From: Actinostola sp. cb2023
Taxonomy: Eukaryota > Cnidaria > Anthozoa > Actiniaria > Actinostolidae
DNA: 64,000 nt
Assembly: GCA_033675265.1 (NCBI GenBank)
Contig: JAUJYZ010000691.1
Span: 1 to 64,000, forward strand
Direction of reading: 5' to 3'
Numbering within the stretch: position 1 is the stretch's first letter; each line of letters opens with the position of its first letter. Below the pieces are notes generated by a model, which was given only the letters and a program-made list of their open reading frames with translations, was not told the origin of the DNA and made no database searches. Positions 29,638-41,400 of this stretch are shown one piece after another. Both the position numbers and the translations under genes were made by a program.

Positions 29638-29792
29638 CCGAATGCAATAATGGCGTCCAATTTCAATTGCCATTGTTCTGAACTGATTAGCCTCTCATTC
29701 AGGTGAAAATGCTTTTGTGTTTCCACATGAACACGAGGTTAGTCAGTCCAGAACAATGACAATTGAAATTGGACGCCATTATTGCATTCGGT
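29638..29792. repeat. Small fold-back repeat
   Basis: An inverted pair of about 50 bases (AATGCAATAATGGCGTCC and its complement) with an inner spacer of about 50 bases. Confidence 0.8.
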
Positions 29793-31204
29793 CTATATTC
29801 AATACCGTATCGTATTTAGTTTTGTGTCACGAGGTCACGTAAGTCAGTCAAATTAGCATTTTCACCCACTTGTTTCTCGAAAACGAAAATATACTTTGAC
29901 AAATAAAGTATATCATGGTTAATGTTGCATAATGGGGTACCTAACCTGAAACTATGAGCGAAATCGATTTTTGAGACTTGCCACAACTTGTTTGACAATT
30001 GCTGACATTCACTCTTAAAACTCTTTTCCATCGTTAGTTTATTTGAGGAAACTTAAATATCAGATTAAAACAAATCAAGCGTGAATTCAACGTGGAATTT
30101 ACGAGTCGAGCCAATGAATTTTCCTTGAATCCCATAGCGTTCTCTTTTTTTTTCTAAAAATATTTAAAAGACAATTTTGAGTCGCTATATCGCGCGTCTC
30201 AAAGAAAGCCAGTGCAGTTGAGTCTTTCGCTACGCTAACCAATAGGAATCAAGCGAAATTGAATACAAAAATCAGTTTATCTGCATGAACTTCAAGACAA
30301 AAGTTGTTTTCTTCAGTCGTTTTAACGTCTAGATTTCACGGTGGGAAAAAAAAGACCCGAAATCGGCCAAACAATTTTTCGACATTCAGTTTTAATCCAA
30401 TCAAACTGAAACTTGGCAACATGATAGTACATGACATGATTGATGGTCCTATGGTTTTGGATTTTTTGATTTGCATAATTGTGGCGGGAAAATGACGTCA
30501 AGAAAATGCCAAATTCAGATATACACTAATTTGATCACTATATTCGAAAGAACATTTTAAATTAGAGATATAACTGACACAATATCTCAGATATCGTTAT
30601 TCAATCCAAAGATATGATTTTTTGAAATTTGAAAATCCGCCATTTTGTTACTAAAAATAGCACAAAATGGCGGTAATGGCTCAAGTTTTCACAATCAATG
30701 AATCAGTCTTGTCAAACCTGTAAGTATGCTTATATGCTTTTCTGAGAAGTTAATTGGAAATACACGAAACTACGGACTTATTCTCAACTGACGTTTCTTG
30801 TTGTACTTTCAATCCGATCAGAGAACTCCCGCTTGCATGAGAAGCTGAAAGTGAATTTCAACATTTCACAGGACATTTTGACTACCTTACTGAATGCTGA
30901 ATCGTTTTGTATGATTACAGGTACAGATTTTGCTAGGTGGAAATGCTGAATTAAATTGGACTGGTTTTTTTGTTTTTATCTGTTGGCTTAATCTATTAGG
31001 GTTTTTCTATATCCTCTGTTTTTCACAGGCCTCTGTATTTCAGAGGTATTATCATAACAATGCGCCTATAATGTAGGAGGTGAGATCAATTAAACACTAT
31101 TCAAGCGAAAACGCTCTTACATTCTTTCGGCTATAGTTGTGAATTCTATGCTTCGATAGATTTATAGTGCGTAAGAAAATTTAAATCATTTGCTTTGAGT
31201 TACA
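29793..31204. other. Non-coding stretch with a repeat shared with 57.8 kb
   Basis: The section around 30590-30670 (AATCCGCCATTTTGTTAC, TAGCACAAAATGGCGG, ATATCGTTATTCAATC) recurs in rearranged form at 57730-57900. Both hold two copies of the Kozak-like GCCATTTTG word in opposite orientation. No gene is supported. Confidence 0.5.
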
Positions 31205-32362
31205 ATGCCGCTTCCACCAGTTCCTACATTCTTGTTTTGCATTGCTGCTTTTCTACTCCAGTATATTAGTGTAATTCAAGCTGCTGTCGATCGCTGCAGG
31301 TGGTTTTGGGATTCCTCCGCCACTTCCACTGAATGGAAGTGCTGTGTATAAGGAATTTAGCTGCAATTCTGCAAATCATGGATTGCAGTCCACATGTGCT
31401 AATTCGTAGATACTACCCCAGACTTAGGGCTCTTAATATCAACTCAAGGGTTTGGAATGTTCTGCCACAAACACCTGAAGATTTCTGGCTTGCAACAGGA
31501 GAGACTCCAGATAGTTTGCTTCAAATAGTGAACCGAGTTCGTAATGACATTAGCAGAAGAGTTCGAAATCCATGGCAAATGAGGAACCGTGCCAGGCAGA
31601 CTCGCCCTAATTCGCTGTGTCCATCGGATAGGTTGTTGATGGTCTTTATCTGGCTAAGGCAATACCCAACGTTAGAAACACTTGCAACGCGTTTTGGTGC
31701 GGTCTGGCCTTCGTATGTTTCTGACAATATTTATCTACTACTACCTATCCTACATGAACATTATGTTGACCGATATGTGTATTGGCTGAGTGAAATGGAG
31801 TGGAATGCATGCTCGACGTAACAGTCATCAACAGTTTCCTAATGTTGTAGGAGCCATAGATGCTTTTTCTGTTCAGGTTAATAGACCACAAGGACCACAA
31901 CAACGACTTTATTATAGACGTGATCGTGGTTTCCATTTCCTAAACAGCCATGTTATCGTTGACAACGAAGGATACTTCCGATTTAGTCGTCATGGGTTTC
32001 TAGGCCATTCAACAGATGCTGCCACATACAGGCGACTGCCCCAGGTTGGGTATGGTCATCCACTCAACATTACAAGAAATACTTTCATTCTCGCTGATGG
32101 TGGCTACCCTTCTACATATCCTCTGCTTACGCCATTCCGTAGAAGAATGGGACGTTGTACTGTCTTGCAAACACAAGCAAATCGTGCACACAGAAGCATA
32201 AGGGTACGCGTAGAGCACCGTATCGGCGATGTCCGCATCTACCGTAGTGTACCTGGACGTCACGGAAGATTTCGCCAGAGGAGATTATTCAGTCCTTTGG
32301 TGACTGATGTTGTGATTGCACTGAAGAACAGGCGGAGACACCTGTTACGCCACAAAATGTAA
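31205..32362 (+). pseudogene. PIF/Harbinger transposase (HARBI1-like), two frameshifts
   Basis: The likely start is an ATG at 31205 (MPLPPVPTFLFCIAAFLLQY). The frame shifts near 31330, continues through RRYYPRLRALN, SLLQIVNRVRNDI and LMVFIWLRQYPTLETLATRF, then shifts again near 31800. It ends at TAA after RRHLLRHKM. The catalytic triad is recognisable: Asp in VVGAIDAFSV, Asp in ILADGGYPSTYPLL, Glu in RVRVEHRIGDVR. The usual GAIDG is GAIDA here. The total of about 385 residues is close to family length. I found no Myb-like partner gene nor convincing inverted ends, so it is probably a dead fragment. Confidence 0.85.
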
Positions 32363-32967
32363 TAACTCGCACAAAGTGTAAAAGTAACGCAAAATGTAAT
32401 AACTTTTGGCACAAAATGTAATACTGAAATCAAAGTAAAATTTGATCCATACTCGTAAGCAGTCGTGGTGACCAGGCGGTGTTGGACACGGACCACGTGG
32501 TCCGGAACATCCAATGAGAACGTTCGATTACCTAGCCGTGTTTTGAAGATTTTTGTGAACTTTATTTTCCAAGTGTGTGATTTATTTCGTCTATTAGAAA
32601 ATTATTTTGAACATCTACACAAAACAATTACATACAATGTGAAGGTGGATATGTGAACTACGCCTGGATGGATTCTCAAGAGCAGGTAAGGTACATAAAA
32701 TGTGTCCAGTTAGTCTAACTTGTGTCTTTTCATTTTTCGTTCGTCAAACATTGAATATAAGTAGTAACGCACGAAGTGAATCCTACAGCGATCAAAGTAA
32801 GAATCCTTCATTTTTTTTATCACAGATACATTCTATAGATAGTAAACTTGAAGAAAAAGTGAAGGGGCTCCAAAGGGCCCCGTCGTTTTAAAGGAGAAAA
32901 TCGGCCTTGAAGTTCGCGAATTTCACGAATATTGAGTTAATTTGAAGTGACACTTCACACGTCGCTA
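32363..32967. other. Non-coding flank with AAAATGTAATA tandem words
   Basis: Four copies of an AAAATGTAATA-type word lie at 32354-32425. The phrase GGCGGTGTTGGACACG at about 32478 recurs inverted at about 34440 and could be the ends of a ~2 kb element enclosing the next MITE. Confidence 0.4.
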
Positions 32968-32971
32968 TTAA

Positions 32972-33681
32972 AGGGGCAGTGTCAAGCCTCACGCATGCGC
33001 ATTAAAATCAAAACAATAACACTCGGTTGAGAAGCCTACCTTGCCCGGTAGTGAGTTACAAAACCCCCCTAAAACCGTTCTAATCGCTAAATAAATGACC
33101 TACAGGACTCATGTAGATACTAATCTTTATTTAGAAAGCAATTTTAGAACTTCAATATATCAAAAGGACTGAATTCAAGAAGTGAATAATTCACTGCGAT
33201 ATCATTTTCTAACGGCCGATCAAATAAAACACAGGAAGCCCAACACATAAGTAGATGGTGGGAAGCTCACCGGGTTTACAAGTAGTTCTACGTGAGTTTT
33301 TCTCTTCAAAAGTCATGAACAGTACTGCACCTACGATTGATGATCAAGATTCCTTCGCAATCGACCAGAATTGCCGGTTTACAATTCGGTTTTCTTCACT
33401 CGAGGATGATGGCGGCCTGCCTCTTAACGGCTGTTCGACACTTTTTTCAACAGCTTCAAAGTCAGTTCTAAGATGAAATAATCCCCACTAGGAATTGTTG
33501 AAAATGAAGAACATGCTTTGAATTATTACTAGTGATCCATTAGACGCTTGAACAAACATGATTAAGGTCGATGGAAACGGATTGAAAACATCGCTAATAA
33601 TAAAAGTCCACCGTGGACTTTTATTATTTCTCGCTTCTTCGTACCCAGGCTTACGCGGTCATATGGCTTGACACTGCCCCT
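32972..33681. mobile_element. TTAA-flanked MITE, AGGGGCAGTGTC family
   Basis: The ends AGGGGCAGTGTCAAGCC match in inverted orientation, and TTAA flanks both sides (32968-32971 and 33682-33685). The symmetry extends outward to GCTATTAA, so the true inverted repeat may be longer. It is 710 bp with no supported coding region. Confidence 0.8.
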
Positions 33682-33685
33682 TTAA

Positions 33686-34717
33686 TAGCAATATAGTTTT
33701 ATTACTGCGTACCTCGAAGTATTCTAATATCAGCCTGTGGATGTTTGTTTCTTTAAAACTATAAATTATATATACTTTTCTCACTAGCCTGATGAGTTCA
33801 AAAGTCAGGCAAGACTTGGCAAACAGAGAAGGAATATTTTACACACATTTGTATTATTATTATTATATTATTATCAAAATGATTCAATAGTTATTGTGAA
33901 TTTTACTATCACAACGTAAATCAGTACGTGGACTACTGATACAATTTGGAACTACATGAATCGATTCCAACACTACCGACAATACACGTCGATAATTATG
34001 AGTTGCTCGTAAGATTTGGCAGCCCGTCCAACACTACTATCGGCTGAATGTTGTTTGACTTCAGAAGTTCAATGTAACTCATAAATAGGTCAACATATAA
34101 ACTAGAGAGAAAACTAAGAAGTATGTTATAAGGAGAAAAGAACTGACACATCAAAACTTCACGAGTGTACGGGAGAAACCGTACGGAAAGTTCGAATTCA
34201 ACTCGCCGTGAATATTCTCTGCACATAAAACTGCTCCTTTGTGTTTCCAGCAATACCCATTTACTGCCGCAGATTCTCCAGAAACTTAGAGTGTTTATGT
34301 GTATATCGAAGGTTATGTGGCGAAGATATGGAAGAAGACCGCTATAAACCCATTGAATCACAGAGTCACTTAGTTGTTTACACTTCAACGTCCAGATGCA
34401 AATGAGTAAACATTTCAATTTGTCCCATCGTGCTTTGCGGTGCGTGTCCAACACCGCCTGCGTGGTGACCAAACAAACGTCATGTAGTCGTCAACTATTG
34501 TGACGTCATCAGTCACGTGACCATTGGGAAAATTGCTCATCAAAGTCGGATTTTGATCAAAATTGCTAAAATCAACGGACAATGACCAAATAAAGAACAG
34601 TGCAGTCCTAAAATATTGTGACGTAATCGGTCACATGACCATTGGAATATTGCTATAGGATATAATTGAACATCATAGCTGAACAAATAAGTACAGTATT
34701 TCAGATGAAGTTGGAAT
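33686..34717. other. Non-coding stretch
   Basis: Contains the inverted partner of the 32478 phrase (about 34440) and two GTGACGT-CA(G/C)TCAC(G/A)TGACCATTGG repeats (about 34500 and 34618). No gene is supported. Confidence 0.4.
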
Positions 34718-36268
34718 TTATAGCGGAAGAGCCGTTATAGGGAGCTGTAATAAAGTATGTATGAATTATGTATGTATTATTTATAGTGGAAGAGCCGTTA
34801 TAGGGAGCTGTAATAAAGTATGTATGAATTATGTATGTATTATTTATAGTGGAAGAGCCGTTATAGGGAGCTGTAATAAAATATGTATGAATTATGTATG
34901 TATTATTTATAGTGGAAGAGCCGTTATAGGGAGCTGTAATAAAGTATGTATGAATTATGTATGTATTATTTATAGCGGAAGAGCCCTTATAGGGAGCTGT
35001 AATAAAGTATGTATGAATTATGTATGTATTTTATAGTGGAAGAGCCGTTATAGGGAGCTGTAATAAAGTATGTATGAATTATGTATGTATTATTTTAGTG
35101 GAAGAGCCGTTATAGGGAGCTGTAATAAAGTATGTATGAATGATGTATGTATGTATGAATTATGTATTATTTATAGTGGAAGAGAGCGTTATAGGGAGCT
35201 GTAATAAAGTATGTATGAATTATGTATGTATTATTTATAGTGGAAGAGCCGTTATAGGGAGCTGTAATAAAGTATGTATGAATTATGTATGTATTATTTA
35301 TAGTGGAAGAGCCGTTATAGGGAGCTGTAATAAAGTATGTATGAATTATGTATGTATTATTTATAGTGGAAGAGCCGTTATAGGGAGCTGTATAAAGTAT
35401 GTATGAATTATGTATGTATTATTTATAGTGGAAGAGCCGTTATAGGGAGCTGTAATAAAGTATGTATGAATTATGTATGTATTATTTATAGTGGAAGAGC
35501 CGTTATAGGGAGCTGTAATAAAGTATGTATGAATTATGTATGTATTATTTATAGTGGAAGAGCCGTTATAGGGAGCTGTAATAAAGTATGTATGAATTAT
35601 GTATGTATTATTTATAGTGGAAGAGCCGTTATAGGGAGCTGTAATAAAGTATGTATGAATTATGTATGTATTATTTATAGTGGAAGAGCCGTTATAGGGA
35701 GCTGTAATAAAGTATGTATGAATTATGTATGTATTATTTATAGTGGAAGAGCCGTTATAGGGAGCTGTAATAAAGTATGTATGAATTATGTATGTATTTA
35801 TTTAGTGGAAGAGCCGTTATAGGGAGCTGTAATAAAGTATGTATGAATTATGTATGTATTATTTATAGTGGAAGAGCCGTTATAGGGAGCTGTAATAAAG
35901 TATGTATGAATTATGTATGTATATTTTATAGTGGAAGAGCCGTTATAGGGAGCTGTAATAAAGTATGTATGAATTATGTATGTATTTATAGTGGAAGAGC
36001 CGTTATAGGGAGCTGTAATAAAGTATGTATGAATTATGTATGTATTATTTTAGTGGAAGAGCCGTTATAGGGAGCTGTAATAAAGTATGTATGAATTATG
36101 TATGTATTATTTGTAGTGGAAGAGCCGTTATAGGGAGCTGTATAAAGTATGTATGAATTATATGTATTATTTATAGTGGAAGAGCCGTTATAGGGAGCTG
36201 TAATAAAATGTATGAATTATGTATGTATTATATATAGAGCCGTTATTAGGGAGCTGTAATAAAGTAGT
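34718..36268. repeat. 63 bp satellite array, about 25 copies
   Basis: The head-to-tail unit runs GAAGAGCCGTTATAGGGAGC, TGTAATAAAGTATGTATGAA, then TTATGTATGTATTATTTATAGTG. Most copies are nearly identical; several have 1-2 base indels, so true unit lengths range from about 54 to 78. Because the main unit is divisible by three it gives long open frames (repeating NYVCIIYSGRAVIGSCNKVC), which I regard as non-genic. Confidence 0.93.
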
Positions 36269-36983
36269 ATGAATAATACGGCTGTTATTACACTGGTATT
36301 GTTTACGGCGAGTTTTTACGAGTCTTGCCGTATTTTGACGAGCCGTAGGCGAGGCAAAATACAAATAGACGAGTAAAAATGTCCAGCCGTATTACACAAC
36401 TCTAACTGTAATAAATTGTTTATTATACGACAACAAAATAAACCCCCCATAAACGTATTTTTCTTTGCTTATTTCTTAGTTTGTGATTTGTTTGCAAAAT
36501 GCGCGCGCTATCACACAATCGATGCGCCATCGAGCGCGCGCTCGAGAGATTTTTCGTTGGCTTTTTTTCACCAAAAAGATTGGATTTTCTTCATATTTTC
36601 TATACAGATATCATTAAAAAGTAGTTGTTTGTTTCCCTATTCCCTTTAGAAATACTTTTCTGTCGTTGTATAGAGTACAAACCATATGTCCGTGAAACAA
36701 TACTAACTAATTAGTACTAAATAGCACTGATGAAACAATAGAAAACAATAGATATAACACTATTTAGTACTATTTAGTAATAGTATTATTTCACGGACAT
36801 ATGGTTTGCACTCTAGTGTTTTTTCTTTTTGCAATGAAAACCAAAACTGGTACAAAATATGATGTGTTCAAAACCGGTTTTACCGGGATACAAGCCGGGT
36901 AATACGACAATCTACAGTGGGTAATACGCTCGGATATTTGGAGGATTTTGTGCCCTTTTATGGTAAAGTTACGTCACAGTCGT
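36269..36983. mobile_element. Element interrupting the 63 bp satellite, with a nested MITE
   Basis: Satellite copies stop at about 36268 and resume at about 36984, so this ~715 bp block was inserted. Its right end (GGTAAAGTTACGTCACAGT) resembles the end of a repeat at 43.5 kb. Inside it, 36673-36823 is a smaller TA-flanked element with ends GAGTACAAACCATATGTCCG and, inverted, GAGTGCAAACCATATGTCCG. Confidence 0.65.
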
Positions 36984-37168
36984 ATAATAAATGTATGTAT
37001 TATTTATAGTGGAAGAGCCCTTATAGGGAGCTGTAATAAAGTATGTATGTATGTATGTATTATTTATAGCGTAAGAGCCCTTATAGGGAGCTGTAATAAA
37101 GTATGTATGTATGTATTATTTATAGCGGAAGAGCCCTTATAGAGAGCTGTAATAAAGTATGTATGTAT
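36984..37168. repeat. Resumed 63 bp satellite, three copies
   Basis: Three variant units of the same satellite (GAAGAGCCCTTATAGGGAGC) with added TATG expansions. Confidence 0.9.
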
Positions 37169-37337
37169 GTCTGTTTCATCTTGTTAGTAACGACCACCTC
37201 AAAATTAGGATTACTAGAGTTTAGAACCATTTTGTTGTGTTTGAATTGACGAAAAGCGATAAACTTAGAAAGTTCATCAAAGTGTGCAAATCATTTTAAA
37301 AGTATATTGTCTGTTGTGAAAAATATTTGCCCCTTAA

Positions 37338-37872
37338 AGTGCTACTTGGATGAAAATCGATCGAAATTTAATTTAGCTGAAACTTCATTGAATAATTCTT
37401 CAAGGGTCTAATAATAACTAGTTAAAATCTTTTTTCGATATTCCAGAGGGAAGTACTATATTTTTATGAATATTTAGAGGTGTCAGTGACGTCATCTACT
37501 CAACCCAACATTCAGCTCCATACATTTCTTTGTATTTTGTGAGTCAAAATATATCAATGTTTTGTTCAGATAACAGCTCTGTATTGAAGACAACTGGTCA
37601 GACAATCAATCCTAAGCACAAATAATGTAAGAAAACTCCTTCACCCAAACTTTTAGCTTCATAGAAATAAAATAATTCAAGAAACTAAAAACAAAGAAAT
37701 GTATGGAGCAAAGCCGTGTTGATTGTTTGGGTTGAGTAGATGACCTCACTGACACTTCTAAAGATTCATAAAAATGTAATACTTCCCATAGGAATTTTGA
37801 GAAAACCAGTAATTGTATGGCTCTTTGAGATTATTTCATTAAACTTCGATCGATTTTCGTCCAAGTAGCACT
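37338..37872. mobile_element. TTAA-flanked MITE, AGTGCTACT family, copy 2
   Basis: The ends AGTGCTACTTGGATGAAAAT and, inverted, AGTGCTACTTGGACGAAAAT are flanked by TTAA on both sides. The inverted arms are long (about 230 bases), including GTCAGTGACGTCATCTACTC on the left and its near-complement on the right. Confidence 0.85.
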
Positions 37873-38114
37873 TTAAAGGAGAACTGTAGCCTAAATTTAT
37901 CTTTAATTAAAAACAAAGAAAATGTTGTGAACATTCATTTTCTAAATGAATTTCCAATTGTTTTTATTTTTATGGAGAAGAAACTTGAGATTTAATTGTA
38001 AAAAGACATGGATTACCGCTGAATTGAGCGCGGCTCACTTCAGTAATTATTCCCCATGTCTGACGTCACCTATCCCAAGGGAAAGTGCAATCACAATGTA
38101 GAGTAATTATAAGT

Positions 38115-38658
38115 GCATTCAGGAGCCCATAAGTAGGAGCCTCCATCTGGGATGTATTCGTGAGACGACCTGTGACCGGATCAGGCTATTTTTAGAACAC
38201 CATTTTTTCCGCGAAATTTTAACACCAGGGATTTTTGATTTCGGCTTTGTTACGGAGTTTCTAACTTTTGGCTCGGTAGGTTTACTATTTGATGTTTTTT
38301 TAGTTCCTTGAGAAACAGAACACGAACTTGAAGACTCTTGGTCACTTTCCGATGAAGTACTAAACTCTGCAAAAGAGTCACTGTAATTATCACTATCATT
38401 TTCGCTCTCTTCACTTTCAGTTTCTTCAATTTCGCAAATTTCTTCGTCCGCCACTTTGTTAATATATCACAAATAAACACAAATCATCTACCTCATTGAT
38501 GCTGATTGGCTCTGTGTAATTCCCATGGGGGATTCCTATTGATTGATGATTAGTTCGCGGGAAAAGGTGTTCTAAAAATAGCCTGATCCGGTCACAGGTC
38601 GTCTCACAAACCCAGTACGGTAGATGGAGGCTCCTACTTATGGGCTCCTGGTGCATTA
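38115..38658. mobile_element. Inverted-repeat element enclosing an acidic reading frame
   Basis: About 90 bases at the left (TGCATTCAGGAGCCCATAAG onward, through AGACGACCTGTGACCGGATC) recur inverted at the right. The arms are nearly identical. They enclose a minus-strand frame beginning with a good ATG at 38454. Confidence 0.75.
38119..38454 (-). CDS. Acidic Ser/Glu-rich reading frame inside a MITE
   Basis: The 111-codon frame begins MADEEICEIEETESEESEND and continues with SDSFAEFSTSSESDQESSSS, then a basic Lys-rich part (KPKSKIPGVKISRKKW). The last ~25 residues are translated from the left arm of the inverted repeat. The strong acidic-then-basic polarity and ATGGCGGACGAAG start context look like the 5' exon of a real gene, perhaps captured. 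No splice donor was placed with certainty. Not recognised. Confidence 0.4.
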   Translation of the reverse strand: MADEEICEIEETESEESENDSDNYSDSFAEFSTSSESDQESSSSCSVSQGTKKTSNSKPTEPKVRNSVTKPKSKIPGVKISRKKWCSKNSLIRSQVVSRIHPRWRLLLMGS

Positions 38659-38778
38659 TATTTTCTTGAACCCGAGAGAATGTTGTGAACGGATTTTAAT
38701 ATTCCCCATAAACGACGTCACTAACAAAAAGATCTGAGCCGACGGTAAAACGGCAAAATGGCGGATGATATTCTATAT

Positions 38779-39198
38779 TAGCCATTACCTAAACGAGTAG
38801 GGGACTGGGAACGAGTTTATTAGAATTAATGCAATTACGAAATTAAGATTATGACATGAAACATCATGTTGAAATTAGTATCTGTGCAAAGTTTGATGTG
38901 ATTTGAGAGCGAATTCTGTCGGAATTATAAACTTTTGAAATTGTGTTGTCCAGCCAAAATTTTACAGTGAATGTATGGTTTGGCTGGACAACGTCAACAA
39001 TTTACAGAGTTTGTATGTGAAAATAGACATATTTGATGCCCTTTAGCATCGTCAATATTAAGCCAAAGTTCACCAAACTTTCCAGACTAGCTAAGTTTGA
39101 TCTGCTCTCTCAGAAAATGATGCTCAATTTTGCTAGTTTCTTATTGAATTAGTTTTACGGACTTGGTCCCAGTCCCCTGCTCGTTTAGGTAATGGCTA
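38779..39198. mobile_element. MITE with TTAGCCATTACC ends
   Basis: The ends TTAGCCATTACCTAAACGAG are inverted at the two sides and continue as AGGGGACTGGGA with small differences. It is about 420 bp with a non-coding interior. Confidence 0.8.
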
Positions 39199-40154
39199 AT
39201 TGAACGTAATTAAAATTATGATGATATCTAAGAAAGATTTACAAAAATTAATACTCAAGTAATGCTAATATATCTAACTTTCTTGAGAAAATAAATTTTG
39301 CGTACTTTGCTGTTTGCTGCAACCGACGTTTTGTAGATGCCAAAGTTAAAGGCTTTTTCGGTCTTTCAAACTATTTAAATTTAAACTCAAATGTCGGGAA
39401 AAACTCTTGCAAGTCTTCGGTGCATCGATTTTAAGTGTCATTCATTCAGTAGAGTATTAATTCAACCCATGCAAGGTACGTTGTTTTGTTTTCAATGTTG
39501 TTGTTTTACGAAAACAGTCAACAAAAATTAACATCAAAAGTGCGGGCTTCCTGTATTTTCATGCAATTCAGCTTTTCAAATGTCTTGATTTTAATCGCAC
39601 TTTCAAAGCAAAAAATCATTATTTCTGTTTGTAAATGTTTATATTTGTTCCTTTTTTAAGCAATTTCGATGTTTATTTGTTTTCTTGTTGAGAAGAAAAG
39701 ACGAAAATCGAACTTAAATACAATATTCGGCGCGGGTTTCCTGTATTTTCATGCACAAAACCATGCAATTCCATGCTGAATACCCTCTCATCCGGTTTGC
39801 TTCTCGACTCAGCCAATCAGCGCGCGAGTTTCATGTGAGCTATGGGGTTCTACTGAAAATCGTCCTCCGATAAGTATGCAAAGCGTGTTGTTTTGACTTT
39901 CTAGTTCGGCATTTTCGTTTATGTCGGGTTCGTTAACATGTCTTTTAACCGCTGGGTATGCGTAGGTCTCCGTGGTCAATGCGAAATAAAGCAAAGTCAT
40001 ACATTTTCGTCTTATAGTAGGCCGACAGAAAACTTCAGCGAAAATCTGTGATTTTGGATTTTGATGTCATTTTCATGAGACGTTGGACTTCCTGGAGTTG
40101 CGATATCGCATTCCGTGGCCGGTAAACATCATTATCACAGAAAATTCAATCATA
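39199..40154. other. Non-coding stretch
   Basis: The phrase GCGGG(C/T)TTCCTGTATTTTC occurs twice (about 39543 and 39733), each followed by ATGCA, resembling degenerate CACAGG-type termini. No gene is supported. Confidence 0.4.
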
Positions 40155-40322
40155 CAGTCGAACCTCCACGACCACCCAAAATGTCAAGCTTTAATTTGTG
40201 GTCGCTTACGAGAGGTTCCAACTGTAGTGATTTGACTTGGAACTGAACTTTCAGTATTTTGGAAAACTGATCGATTAAGAGGTGGTCGCTTACGAGAGTG
40301 GTCGCAACCGGAGGTTCAACTG
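40155..40322. mobile_element. AAGCGACC-family MITE, copy 3, TA-flanked
   Basis: Begins CAGTCGAACCTCC and ends GGAGGTTCAACTG, with TA on both sides. It is in the inverse orientation relative to the copy at 7847. Confidence 0.85.
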
Positions 40323-41400
40323 TATCTCTATGATATATCCATTTCTAGTTCATCATCGCGTACAATTCAGTGTCACTTCCGGTGAATTTTGCTAATTTGC
40401 ATTCAATTTGCATATTATCGAGAGACGCCTGTCACATTTCATGCTCATTAAACACGAGGAATTACAAAGAAGAAGCCGAAATTCATACTTTCAACTCTCG
40501 GGGCAACAATAAAACAGAAGCATTAGGAAAAAATGTAACAGCGGAAAATAAAACTAATACGACAATGGTTTAAGTCTGTTTGCTTTTTACCTTTTAGTTG
40601 TTGAGCGATCTACCGATTTTCTTAGACTGAATACGGCCCAGAATGGCGTCTTTTTGTATGGAAAGTACGACACTGAAGGAAGAAGCGGCTTGGTGTGTCT
40701 CAGCAATGCCCTCGACAAAAAATGTAACAGCGGAAATTTGATGTACATTTGTTGCCTAAAATAATTATTCGATTTGTTTCTTTCGAACATAAACGCAAAC
40801 ACCGATTTTCTGAGGTTTCCTTTAGTCATAGTCCAGCTCTTGATGCGAATTTCCCGGACTTTTACAAAGGTTTCTCTCTTCAAAACAACCTTCTCCTTCC
40901 GCCATTTTCAAACTGTTTGTGTAGCCAGGCCTGTGTAGCCTTGGAAACAATGCTCTCTAGCTCCAGGTTTTTATTTAAACGCGTTTTTTTTTTTTCGACC
41001 GAGAATACTGTTGGGATTTGTTGCGAGTCAGGAAGTGAAACCGCGCGAGGCCTGGGTCGGAGTTTTCGCGGGAAATTGAAAAAAGTACTTTTCATTGCGA
41101 AAAATCGTGGAAAATAAATACTGTACTATAACATGTAAAAAAATTCGAAATTATACGTTATTCCGGAGCCGTTGATCCTTTATTCAGTCTATTATTTAGT
41201 AATTCACGGCCGTGACACAAATTGATGGGCAATTGTACGCGATGTGTAATTCAGCCAATAGAATAGAGGCTGCCATGAAACGTTTTAGCTATAATTGTGG
41301 GCGAGAAGCCGCCAGAAATGCATCTTTTCATTTACGGTTCACAATAAGGACGATTAAGTTGGATTAAAAAAACACCAACAAATCCTTTGACCATCCATGT
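40323..41400. other. Non-coding stretch
   Basis: The word AAAAAATGTAACAGCGGAAA occurs at about 40530 and 40718, otherwise nothing clear. Short frames here are not convincing. Confidence 0.4.

Noticed and set aside
31205..32362. Intact domesticated HARBI1 host gene
   Set aside because: Two frameshifts (near 31330 and 31800) and a GAIDA instead of GAIDG motif point to a dead transposase.
32478..34455. A 2 kb element defined by GGCGGTGTTGGACACG ends
   Set aside because: Only about 16-18 bases match in inverted orientation and no flanking duplication was found; left as a note rather than a feature.
34761..36070. Repetitive frames of 88-139 codons in the 63 bp satellite
   Set aside because: The unit is divisible by three, so open frames arise automatically; 1-2 base indels break them repeatedly.
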